A stretch of DNA of 64,000 bases from Augochlora pura (Eukaryota; Arthropoda; Insecta; Hymenoptera; Halictidae), in assembly GCF_028453695.1 (NCBI RefSeq), contig NC_135777.1:14373714-14437713 (forward strand). The letters run 5' to 3'. The notes under the pieces were generated by a model. It did not search any database. It was not told the origin of the DNA and saw only the letters and a list, made by a program, of their open reading frames with translations. Every line of letters starts with the position of its first letter. Position 1 is the first letter of the stretch. Shown one piece after another: positions 48,803 through 60,100 of the stretch. Position numbers and translations under genes: made by a program.

Positions 48803-48893
48803 GAGAGGAGGGGAGAGGAGAGGAGAAAGAGAGAGAGGGGGGGAGAAAGAGAGAGAGGGGGAGGGAGAAAGAGAGAAAGGCAGGAAAGGATAC
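48803..48893 (+). repeat. Homopurine (GAGG/GA) tract
   Basis: About 90 bp with a single C, built from GAGAGG, GAAAGAGA and G runs. A mirror-repeat character makes triplex formation possible. Confidence 0.85.
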
Positions 48894-48956
48894 AAGCTGT
48901 CAACAACGAACAGTTATCGACGGATTTTAGGTGGAAAAGGACAACGCGGCCCTTAA

Positions 48957-49259
48957 CCCCTTCCCGTGCCATTTAGCTCGACGAAACTCGGGCCCGAGCG
49001 ATCCGCATCAACGCGCGCTAAACAGACCAGACTGATGTTTGTAAACAGTCGCAATACGATTCGAAATGTATGTGTCGCCCAAGTATGTGTTCGCGACTCA
49101 GGCTCGCGATGTTTATGTTTGGCCCAAGTAACTGTTCGCGAGTCTGACTCGCAATGTTTATGTTTGGCCCAAGTAACTGTTCGCGAGTCTTACTCGCGAT
49201 ATTCATATTTGGGCAAAAATCTCCATCGCGAGTCTGACTCGCTAAAGTACGGGAAGGGG
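48957..49259. mobile_element. TTAA-flanked MITE with 45-bp internal repeats
   Basis: Bounded by TTAA on both sides (48953-48956 and 49260-49263), the target duplication typical of piggyBac-type elements. Terminal inverted repeats: left CCCCTTCCCGTGCCATTTAGC, right (reverse complement) CCCCTTCCCGTACTTTAGC, 11 identical bases then a near match. The 303-bp body has no transposase and is mostly a 45-bp tandem repeat. It is thus a non-autonomous element likely mobilised by a piggyBac-like transposase. The frame open across it (48966-49337) exists because 45 is divisible by three and is not a gene. Confidence 0.8.
49048..49243. repeat. 45-bp tandem repeats with GCGAGTC palindromes
   Basis: Units start at 49048 (diverged), 49093, 49138, 49183 and 49228 (partial). 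Each begins with an inverted repeat, at best GCGAGTC-T-GACTCGC (units at 49138 and 49228), followed by AATGTTTATGTTTGGCCCAA and GTAACTGTTC. The array fills most of the MITE. Confidence 0.9.
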
Positions 49260-49263
49260 TTAA

Positions 49264-52163
49264 GTACAAGATTACAGGTTAAGATTGTACATGTACAGAT
49301 TGTTCCCAAATTAAAAGTTAGGAGATCCATAAATTAATGGAAAATTGCCTGCAGGTATTTGTCTACTTCTATTCTGTTTTAGAGAAGATGTGTTCATGAT
49401 ATTTATTTACTGAAGAAGCTATTCAGAACTTTACTAATAACCTCTAAAAATTGTTTGCACCAATAGCAAGTCACAGAAATTGCACAGATATTCATCATCT
49501 GGAAATTCTGAAATAAAGGGGAGGAAACACTTAAAACCGCAAAGGGTGAACGATCCCGTACGTGTTCTCGAAGTTTTGACATTTAATTCGTGGACACCCT
49601 GTGTATATCTGCCTCCGACGATGTGAGTGCGTGAATCCGCGCGCGCGAATGCCAAGTTGGTCCTCGTGTGCACGTAGACGCACGCACTCATAGCAAGAGA
49701 GAAGCGATGACCGGCTGGCTGCGACAGGCTGCAACTGCAACTGAAACTGCGCCGGTCATCCCAGCCATCCGGTGCACCTGCACCGGATCTCGGACGAGCC
49801 ACTACGTGCACGTCGCCTCCTACGCCCACGTAAGTTGATGATCACGACGGGATTCGCGATACGCCGCAAGCATCGTCCCCTGATCCATCGATACCCACAG
49901 TTTCGCCACTTGGATTTAGCCCGATCGACTCCGTAAACATCGAGGAAGCCAACGATGTTGCAAAAGCGATTCTTCAAGAATCTCTGAGGAATTTGGTAAT
50001 TGCAAAGTTAGAATTAAAAACCTGATAATCTGAAACTAAATGAAGGAAAACGAAATTGAGAAGTTAAAATTAATGAAAGTAGATCTAATACTTTTAGCAC
50101 CAGTCCGGCAACTTCGAAGATTGCTGTGCTATCGCGCCGGAATTCTGTCAAATCTTTATATCAATTTTCTGTCAAGGCGTTCTTTCTTTTTGTCATTTCA
50201 TTTTGTCTAAATATTAATCTTTTTCATAATTAATTATTTTCTAACTTATTTATGACTATGTTTATTCCGTAGAAAATTTACAAATTTATGTAATATTCTT
50301 AAAATAATCATATTAAATGCATTGTATCGTATCGCCTATTGACAACAGGAAACGGAAACGTTACGTAAACCATGCGGTTTTCTTAGAAGACCTATCATTA
50401 TTTCGGGCACTGTACGTTTTCACGATCACAGAGTCATTTCGACGTCGCTGTTTAGGTTCGTTCAAATGCCTTCAAAGTTTTGCAGGTGTACACTAGGCGA
50501 CTGTACGCGAAGTTTCAACTTCGAGAACCAGTTCGAACTATTTCGAACTCAAATTTATTGTTCCGAATAGTTTGAACTGCAAATTGCACCGGCCGATTTC
50601 TCCCTCGCTTTTAAGATTATCATTTCGATTTTAATATTCTTCGGCTATCTATACTTTGTTGCAGAACAAATAAATATAGTTCAAATGCTAATAAAAACAG
50701 AGCGTAGCTCGTGTGTAAATAAAATCGAAGGATGAACGAAATTCCTTTAGTGGCTTTCTTCCGTGGTTTCGGTACTGAAATGCGAAGAATTTCAACCACG
50801 TGATAAACTGCAATTATTTCGTTACCAGCTCCTGCATATCGTTAATCCCCGGTAATTCGACCGGGCTCTTCGCACGTAAATAAATGAATGAATGAATACA
50901 TAAATAAATAACTACACGGCGCGTACACGAGCCCCGTTAGCACTGATTAATAATGATTATGCACTTTTCACGGACAATATCATTACATTAACCAGATCGC
51001 AATTAACGCGAACCGGGTTGACACATTTTTTCTCTTTTCTCCACGCGACTTCGTAATATTTTATTTGGATGCAATTAATCCAGTTCAATTACTCTTCAAC
51101 TCGTTAGTAGATATTGCAATGAGTTAAAGCAATCACTGCGATAAAATATATCTCTGCAATTTCCATTAATTTTCGTTCGTAAAAATGAATAGTTAAAGGA
51201 CATCTAGGCATACAATTCAACAATGTAACTCTTTGTCTAACTTCGAAGTCGCATAGCTACTTGTCACGTTCTTTAGCCAAATTTTATTTTTAACCGCAAT
51301 GTTGCAAAAATATCTTGCTGTGTTGTTTCTTTTATTCAAATTTTGCTTCATGCACTCGAAAAAATGAAAACTCTTTAAATTTGTTAACTTATGCGTGAAT
51401 TTATCTGGAAAGATTATTATTTCCAGTTTTCGAGTTACTGTATCATATATGTAAACAATTTTGATAAAATTCAGATGAACGGGATAATCACATATCACCG
51501 CAATAATTCATAGAATATGACACTAATTAATAATATAGAGAATCGTGATTAACAATTCCACAAATAGAAGAAAGTGTCGCCGGAAACTCGCGTCGAACTC
51601 GATTATACAAGCATATACGGTGCAAAGACGGTTTACTCGCGATGAAAGTATCCGATGCGAACCACCGGAAACAATTACGAGGCTCGGGTTAGGTTCATAG
51701 AATCCGCGAGATGACGATGATCGAGCACCAGCGAATTTCCCGCTTCAGATCTCGCGCGTGCCCGTCAGCGGTCCCCGAAGATCAGGGGATGAGACCGGAG
51801 AGGTTTCACGACTGTCAGAATCGCTCATAAACCCGTGGATAGTTTCCTCGATTATGCCGACTGGATTCGTGCGGTATCTCCATTAATCGGAAACATTTTC
51901 GACGATTTTAGAGCCATTCGCAACCATTACAAATTTTTATGATAGTTTTCGAAGCGATTCTATGAACCTGTTGGTCAGTTTCCAATCATTCGTGATGTTT
52001 ACGAGCTCGCCAGACATGTACGATATTGTTACAAATGCATCTACAATAGCTACTTCGATTATTACAAAACCCAGGTTATTATAAAATAACTCTTTAAAAC
52101 GTACCGAGAAAACTGATTTCGTCCCTTTTATCTTTTCAGAGTTAACACACGTCCTAATAAACG
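49264..52163. other. Mostly AT-rich non-coding sequence
   Basis: CpG-rich at 49550-49900 (with the inverted pair at 49767-49788 and a GACACCCTGTGTATA motif at 49593-49607) and at 51560-51860; AT-rich elsewhere. An AATG/AATA repeat lies at about 50879-50911. No gene. Confidence 0.55.
49767..49788. other. Inverted repeat ATCCGGTGCA / TGCACCGGAT
   Basis: Two 10-bp arms separated by CC. It shares the TGCACCGG half-site with the palindrome at 45176-45193, 4.6 kb away. Confidence 0.6.
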
Positions 52164-52178
52164 TTTAACACGTTGACT
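52164..52178 (+). mobile_element. Possible transposon end TTTAACACGTTGA
   Basis: Reads TTTAACACGTTGACT, the same head as the minus-strand string at 25871-25887. Only the terminus is seen; no partner or body is defined. Confidence 0.25.
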
Positions 52179-54053
52179 TACCCGTCAACAACCTCAAAAA
52201 TGCATTTCATTGCATCAAATTGAAATTGACTAAATTGATATTCATTTGCAAGGTTGTTCATAAGAGATCGTTAATAAAACAGCTTTCTAAATTTGAAATA
52301 ACATCGTTATCTTTACGAATCAATGAAACAAAGTCCGGATCCAGAGAGCGTAAAGAACTTCACGCATATGCGATGAATTAATTTCCAAATCTACTTCGCG
52401 AATGTCGACAACGTGATTCCCAAAACGATGCACCAGTTACAATTTTCCGCTGTTCTCACGTCTTCCAAAGCTGCATGGAACACCGTTATACCTATCCTCC
52501 ACCCCCGCATTTGCCATTTAGACTCGCGTGATCGCCGAGTCCACTGAAAAAAAAAGGAGAACGGCGCAATAGTGGTTTTACGGCTCGTAAATCGTGATTA
52601 CCTGACGCAGCTCTATTCGGGTCTTCCGGGCGTGTCCGCGACTATACCGACGATATACCGGAGAGCTATAGCGATCTCTTCCGTGCCTCGTACTCCCCGA
52701 AATGGACCACCCGCATAACGAAATATTTTGTCAATCAATTCCCGGAAACCACTTGCTCACTAACTGATGAATTTTTCTCACAAAATTACTCGTAAAACAT
52801 TAACATGAGATCAGATCAGTTCAATTCGAATGCATTGGAAGAACAGAGTGTGTGAAACGATTTGTTAAATAATTCGTGCAGTCTCCGGTATGGCAACTTT
52901 TCTATTAGTGAAAACAATGGCTACGTCTGTTTAATTGGAACAGGACATAGAAAAGCCACCGTCTGATTACGGTAAAACAGTATAAAGTATCGCTTCTAGG
53001 TTGAACGCGTGACATAGTAAATTTTTATTACATTGAATTTTCAATCTGATAGACTCTCTACCTCTTTAACTCCTTTTGGGAATATTTAGGATCATTTGTG
53101 ACATTATTTACGAATTTCCTACAATAAATTTTTAAGCTACTCCTACACACGTCAATTTTTATATACCCTAATATGTATAGCACGTAACATTTTAATTAAT
53201 CGTCGGAAACTGAAGAATCGTATAACAATATTTGCAGTCTGTGCTAATGGCTTCTTCAAACTGCAAATTTATCAAGATTATTGCATTTGGTCATTTTATT
53301 CGAATCTGACAACATGAATTTAAAGTCAGCCGAATCGGAAGATGCACACATGCGTCATCCAAGTGCTGTCAAGCGATCAAAAGACTGGGATAGAAGTCAT
53401 CCGGCGCGAATGCGTCAATCACCGAAAAAACCGTCGAGCACCACGGTTCATCCCGCTAATTGGGCCTTAAGTTCTCGGCGCGCTGGTTCGCTAATACGGT
53501 TGGGTAATGTGGAATCAAAGGAGAGCGGATCAAAGCGCACAGGTTCATTAATCTCCGTAGCTAATCAGAGAACGGGAGGGGGGAGAGGGCACAATTGTTT
53601 ACAGGGGACGCACTGATTGCTCTATCCGGCGCGACACGCTCTGCGGGGACACGGTGCATCCGCGGGTCCGTGTGTTCTAATTCGCGCGGGAGACCGTCTT
53701 GGGACCGTTAGCCCGCTAACCGGCTGATTTCCCGATCATGAATACCCATATGCTCGCGAATAATGAGGAGTGATTGCGATCCGGTGGGACGCCTGCCGGA
53801 GACAAACGCAATTATCGTTTAAATAGATCGAACCCTCAGGTGTCGCCGAGTTCCGAAAGATTTGCTCCACGGTTTCGCAAATCGAACAAGTTTCAGACGG
53901 AGAAGGCTACCTCTCGAAACGAACAACGTAAAACTCGTGAATTGGTGGCTGGCGTAATCGACGCTAAACCGAACAAATACCCTGAAGTACCGAGCATTAA
54001 AAGTACTGATTTGTCTCAGTCCATGGAACTGGTAAGATTCGCGTTTAAACTTT
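52179..54053. other. Non-coding sequence up to the gap
   Basis: AT-rich to about 53280 with CpG-richer patches at 52550-52700 and 53400-53760. A 111-codon ATG frame (first ATG 53314) at 53281-53616 has no domain. The frame at 53774-54172 crosses the N gap and is not valid. Confidence 0.5.
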
Positions 54054-54153
54054 NNNNNNNNNNNNNNNNNNNNNNNNNNNNNNNNNNNNNNNNNNNNNNN
54101 NNNNNNNNNNNNNNNNNNNNNNNNNNNNNNNNNNNNNNNNNNNNNNNNNNNNN
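54054..54153. other. Assembly gap (100 N), left of copy B
   Basis: 100 N ending exactly where copy B of the duplicated block begins. Confidence 0.98.
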
Positions 54154-57100
54154 CTTGACAGAGAATTCATGAGAATGTTCAACAGAGGTGTGTGTCTGTA
54201 GCTGTCAGATATTTTTCGTTTTCGTTGTAGGTTCCTATAGTAATTGTTTCTATTTCTGGGAGCAATCTGGTCAGTGACTCGGAGACCCCTCGCTAATGAT
54301 CCATCTCGAGAGTCCTAATGGTATTACATCAGCTAAAACAATTGGAGATCTTACGAGTTCTACGAAGAGGAGAGTAATGTACTCGATGATAAAGACCGGT
54401 ATTAAAGGGAGGTCTTGATGAACTTTCGAGGTTCAAAGTTGACTACCTTATCGACTTTCTCCAGACCCTTCGTCTTCCATCCTTCCTATATAAACCCTTC
54501 TTCCTCTTCTTCGATCCTGCTGTAAGCACTTTCCTAGATTCTTCTTCGATTCTTCTCTAGATCATTTTCCTTTGCTGTTCCATCCTGAGCCATTTCTGTT
54601 CACCTCTCCTTTCCTTTTTTACCCTTAGACTCTTCTAAAAACGCTTCTCCACACGTTCTTCTATCCTTCCAGTTTCCCCAGATCCTTCCAGTCCATTTTC
54701 TAGTCCCTAGATTCTTATCTTCCAGATAATATCGTACCGCCCCAGAGATCTTCAGACTAAAACCGTCAACCAATCGAAGAAACGAAATCTAAGTAACCGT
54801 TAACAAAGCATTGCTATGACACAAAAATACGATATATCCAAAGAATCTCTACCATTCGAAAAATTCTCTGAGAATACATGAACGTTATCACTGACTTGAT
54901 GCGAGGCAATCCCTCGTTATCGACGTGACACATTTCTCTCTGTTAGAGCCTGTCCCGCAAATCGTTCGCAACGAAACGTGAATCTCAGTGGCGGTGTTAT
55001 CGAACTCGGAAACACGTAGAGAAAAAGAACCTGAGAGAGGTATGTCTTTTTTCCTTCGTTTCCGGTGCCTTGATTCACGATTGGCACGATTCCATGGAAC
55101 TATCCGCTCTGCCTTTGGGGATAGACGTTTTCTAACGACGAGACGCGACGGTACGAAACGAGACACGACACGACAGTTCCGCGACACAACGCAGGTGCTT
55201 AACGACGCGAAGACTCGAAGAAAAGGTTCGTCCCCGTGTCGGTGTAAAGTTCGCCGGTGGTACAGCGCCAGCCGGTGCCCGCTCGAAAGCGTTTCTATGG
55301 AAACGCGGAGAATTCTTTTCACGGTGAGGCGCGTTTCCGTTCGTGATCGTTTCGTTAACGATGTCTCGATCGATCGACACGGAAACCGACGACCTTACCC
55401 CGTGCGAACAGACACTCTTTTCTTCTCGAGGGTTGGATGCTACGTGCAAAACAGGACGAAAGAGAGAGTGAGAGAGAGAGAGAGAGAGATGGAGAGACAG
55501 GCTCGAGGAGAGTTAACGCGCTGCCGCCTCTCCTAGTTTCCCTTTCGAAATCGAGCGCACGCGTAAATGCCACGCGCCGCTATCAAGCTAATTAAGTATT
55601 TTGTTACTCGACCCTTCGCGCCGCAAACTGTTCCAGAACTTGCGTCAACATCGTTTGTTTCCATTATAACTTCCATGTGTCGTCGCACCAATCCGTTGTT
55701 TCGTTTAAGATCCGCGAAGATTACGTTTACGAGGCAGTTTAAGCTAGTCTGTGTATCGCTCCTTTCCGCGGATTGTTTAAGACCGCGAAAGTGTTTCTTC
55801 GTTTTGATCTCTTGAGCTGTGAATAAGTATTGTACCATACACTGAAGACGCTAATCGAAAGATGTTAAAAAGTCCAATACAATTGGACGCCACTTTACGA
55901 ACCCTTAGATACCGTTCAGAAATAATTGCATAAAAGCTCCTAAAACAATGCTTCAACCAGCTTCGTTTTACAGTTTTGATCAACCTATTGTGTCTCATTT
56001 ATGAAGTCGCATTTCAAGGAAATGCATAAGATGCAATCACAACAGAGAATAAAATCATACATTTGATAGTATCTAGGAAAAGAAAACTGATAAATTTTCG
56101 ATAATACAAAGAACTAGGAATTTCTCACGTGCCCACGATGTTGTACTGTGTTTATAATGACCAGATTGCAGATGTTTAAACAAAACAAAAATTATCCAAC
56201 TGAATCACAGAAACGTAGACTAATCAAAAATGGCTTTTTATTTCAATAATAGTAATAAGTTGACAATAACAAAACAGTACCCTCGAGTTCTTCCAACGCC
56301 TCCACAATTTCATATTCGACCCATTAATTGTAGTCATAAATTCATAAGAACCGCAGTCTAATAACGACAGAACCCAGTGCCACGCAAATTAAGATCGATA
56401 CAACTGTTCCCTGCAAACCTAATTCGGAAGATAAATGAATAAGATGTTCACAATCGGCGGAGCAGAGTTTCCCGACGATAATACGAAGATCGTGATTTCG
56501 GAATTGCGTTAGGTGAAAAATCAACACTGTCGCCGACGAAATTGGACGGAAGAGGATCGCCGACGACCCGATCTGGCAACGATTAAATTCTTCTGATTCC
56601 TGCCGTTTATCAGGCCGCTTAAGCTTCCCTTGGAGATAATGCGAACCGTTCCGTCCCAGTCGAGGCCGTTTTTTTTTCACCCGAGCCGCGGATATTCGTC
56701 AGCCTCGCTCGACGTGCTCGCGTTTAACCGCGGTTCCCGTTCATTTGAAATTGTAATGCGCCGTGGAATTCATTCGCGCCGAGTCGCGTACTCCATATTT
56801 CACGCGTTTCGCTGCGGAATCCAACTTCCCTGTGTATCGGGACGAGATTACCCGCGATTCCATTCGCTTTGCCAATTGAAGAACAACGATCCCTCCATAT
56901 GCACCTGGCCCCATCGATCTCATCATCTTTCGACCTGATTGTACACTTTTTTGCGTCAACTACCATTTAAAATTTTGACTCATTCTATGAATCGTAAATA
57001 TTACGTGAACAATTCGATCTACACACTTTTCTGCTCCGTTGATTTATTCTTTATTTTTGCGTCAAATAGCATTCACAATGTACGATCGTTTTATAAATCG

Positions 57101-60100
57101 TAAGTATTCACTGTCTTCATTTTGTAATACATTTATCGTAAAGCAATTAAATAATTTGTCAAATTCTGGTTGCTTCTTTGACATTACTGTTTTCTTGAAC
57201 AATATCATGTTAAACTTTTACTCAACACGCACGACTCTTGCATTCTTGCTAGCAGTAACTATGTTCTACAACTATTATCTAACTTCTTGGATACCATTTG
57301 TTCCGATAATATTATAGTTTGACCCATTTTATAGATTTGTTTTATAGATTTCAGAATTGTCTCATCGACATTATAGTGTTGTGTATATCTTTCTGTTTCT
57401 TGTGGTGTAGTTTGCTGGTTTCTCAGGAACGATCGTAGCTCAGATGTCTTCGGGAGATCCAGGGCACAGGTTCGTTCTTCAGGCACGTGTTTGCGACATT
57501 TAACCGTGTTAGGTTGGCTTGTCGCATCGAAAAACCGTCGGTCGAGTTCGCGTGTAAAATCAGGCTTAGCTGCCACTTGGTGGTCGGCCCCCGAGTACCT
57601 ATTATTCTACCCTCCACTTCACCGTTACGAGTGCTCGAGAATCGTGCTGCACAGCTCCTTTCCGTGTCAAGATTTTGTGGAACTTAAGCGAAACACAGGC
57701 CAGGCCGGCAGTCCGCCGCAGCGAGCCTCGAATTTTCACCCGTTCCCATGACTCAGCCCTCTTTTCCGCCTTTCTCTCATTACGTTCTCTCGACGTCCAC
57801 TCTCGCCGCGCCCAACCTTCGACCATCCCCTTCTCCAAAACCGCCGAGCCGTTCGTCTTTTGTCGTGATTCGTCGCGGCAACGATCCCCGAGCATGTCAA
57901 CTAAATGCTCGGGGAAAAAAAGAGCTTCGTCGATGACACGTTGCTCTTTGTTAACCACTTGACGCGTAATTACTCTAAATCGATTTTGAATCCGGCGTTC
58001 CATTGTCTTTCGATAATAAAGATCTTTCATCCTGTATAGAAAACAAAACCTGCTGTCGCATTCATCAAACATTCATAACAATTGAAACCGTTCTCTGACA
58101 CTTTCTTCGCGTCCGCTTTGAATGTCTTCCGTTCTTTTAAATTCTTCACGGAAACACTTTGGATTTTGGATGACACGGATGAGAATTGTATCGTGCATTC
58201 ATTTGTTTTTGTAGCCCTTAAACTTAACGAAAAACAAAACTTTTGTTGCTGTTATTGCCTTTATTAAATTACCAAAATAGGAGACCTTCAGGAACTACAA
58301 CTATGATTCAAGACACCAACGTCGACTATAAACTATGCGATCATAGCATCTGCTAAATAATATTAGAGGATGGTAGCCTAATTTTGTCCATCGTATAAAA
58401 TGTACCATTAGTTATACTAGATAAGAAAAATTCGTTTAGCATTAACTAAATATCTACGAATCTTGCTCTGAATTTGATGTAGCAGTGAATCTGGTAGAAA
58501 ATAAATACCTGCAGTGTCACTATTGGAGTTGATTGATCATGAACTGTAAATTAAAATTAATCCAGGCTTTATAAATAAAAGCGATCTAGGAATATTACTA
58601 GCAACAGTAATAATAGCTATTCTCATTGTAATCTTCGAAGAAAACGTGAAAGACGTCGAGGACCAGGAACAAAAATAAGCGGCAGGTGGTAAAGATAGAA
58701 ACCGCGAGGCAAGAGAAACATAAATTGATTAGCCAGGATCCCGAGGGCTGTGAGGATACTCCGAGGACCAGGTTAGCTCCCAGGAGGCCTGGGAGGCAGC
58801 TGCTATTCGCGGCTAAAATAGACAGACGTCGAACGTTTCAAGTTGGCTTCTTATAATTCGACTGGATTGCAACAGAAACGGGGACGGGGGGGGGGGGGGG
58901 GCCAAGGGGGGGTGGGCGCGGCAAAATTCTGAAGAAAACAACCGTCCTGACCTATATCCAGGTCCGGGGATCGAAAACCACCCCCGAGAGAGAAGCGTCG
59001 GCTCCTTCTTCGAACGTCTACTTTCTCGCCTATTCGACGCGCCTTTATTTTTAACATTCTACTTTACGCCGAGGAGATTTTCCGCGTCGCAGACTCCGGC
59101 CACTTCGGGCTACACGCCAGAAATACTCTCCTTCCCCGCCGGCATCGTCTAATCCGATTAAGCCTGGATACTCTCTCTTCCAGTCTGAGGAGACGGTTTT
59201 AGTCCCACCGTGTTCCACGTTCGATTCTCTTTCAACCCCACTTCGCCGACCCTCGGTCCGTTCGCCGCTCTGAATTTTTACCCTGTAACCCTGCAACCCT
59301 CGAATTAGCTTCTCGATCGAAATCCTGGCTTGTTGCACCCCCTCCGAAACCTTCCGATCACGGTACTGGACGCGCGAGATACGTTCACGGTCGCCATGCC
59401 TCGTTTCACCTGACGCCCTTGTCTTGCTGACCCCCACACGGTTCTCCAAAATAGTTGGACGAAAACTCGCCACGTGGCTTTTATCCACTTTCACTTTATA
59501 CTTTAATTACCTCGCTGCTAATGGTTCCTGATCTTAAATGGCGAACCTTTTTTTCGTCCGTGTAATTGATCATGGTTTGCGTCATTTGCAATTGTACAGT
59601 TACAAGATTTATTGATATTTCTTTTGGTTCTTTTATTACTGTGTTATTCATTACATTTTACCGCCGAGAAGTGACTTTAACCTCCTGCCGTGCCATTTTC
59701 TTCATAGTTACAAAAATATCCACTTCTTCTACTGTAATCATTTTTTACAAGGGAAAGGAAAAATATTTATTGCGTATGTCTACATTTACTTGAATGATTA
59801 AATATCAATGGCAAGAGGACAGAATTTTATTCCGGCTTAAAAGAACGGAATAACATTTACACTTAACATGATCCTAATAGAAATAGGCAAGGGGTTAATG
59901 TTTAATGTTTTATGAACGGATTTTACTAATTTGAGTGCACCCAAATAAGTAATTACATCGTCTAAGGTGAGAGGTTGTCATGGGATAGATTGCAGGATTT
60001 GATTGTCGAGAAAAAGGGACAACGAATTAATAAATTGGTCGTTACGTTTCATCTATAAATATGGTTGACGATACAACGATGCAATCGATATTCTGGCGAA

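Noticed and set aside
48966..49337. 123-codon frame with 15-residue repeats
   Set aside because: Produced by the 45-bp tandem repeat of a non-coding MITE; the period is a multiple of three by chance.
53774..54172. 132-codon frame at the left edge of copy B
   Set aside because: It crosses the 100-N gap and starts from TTG.
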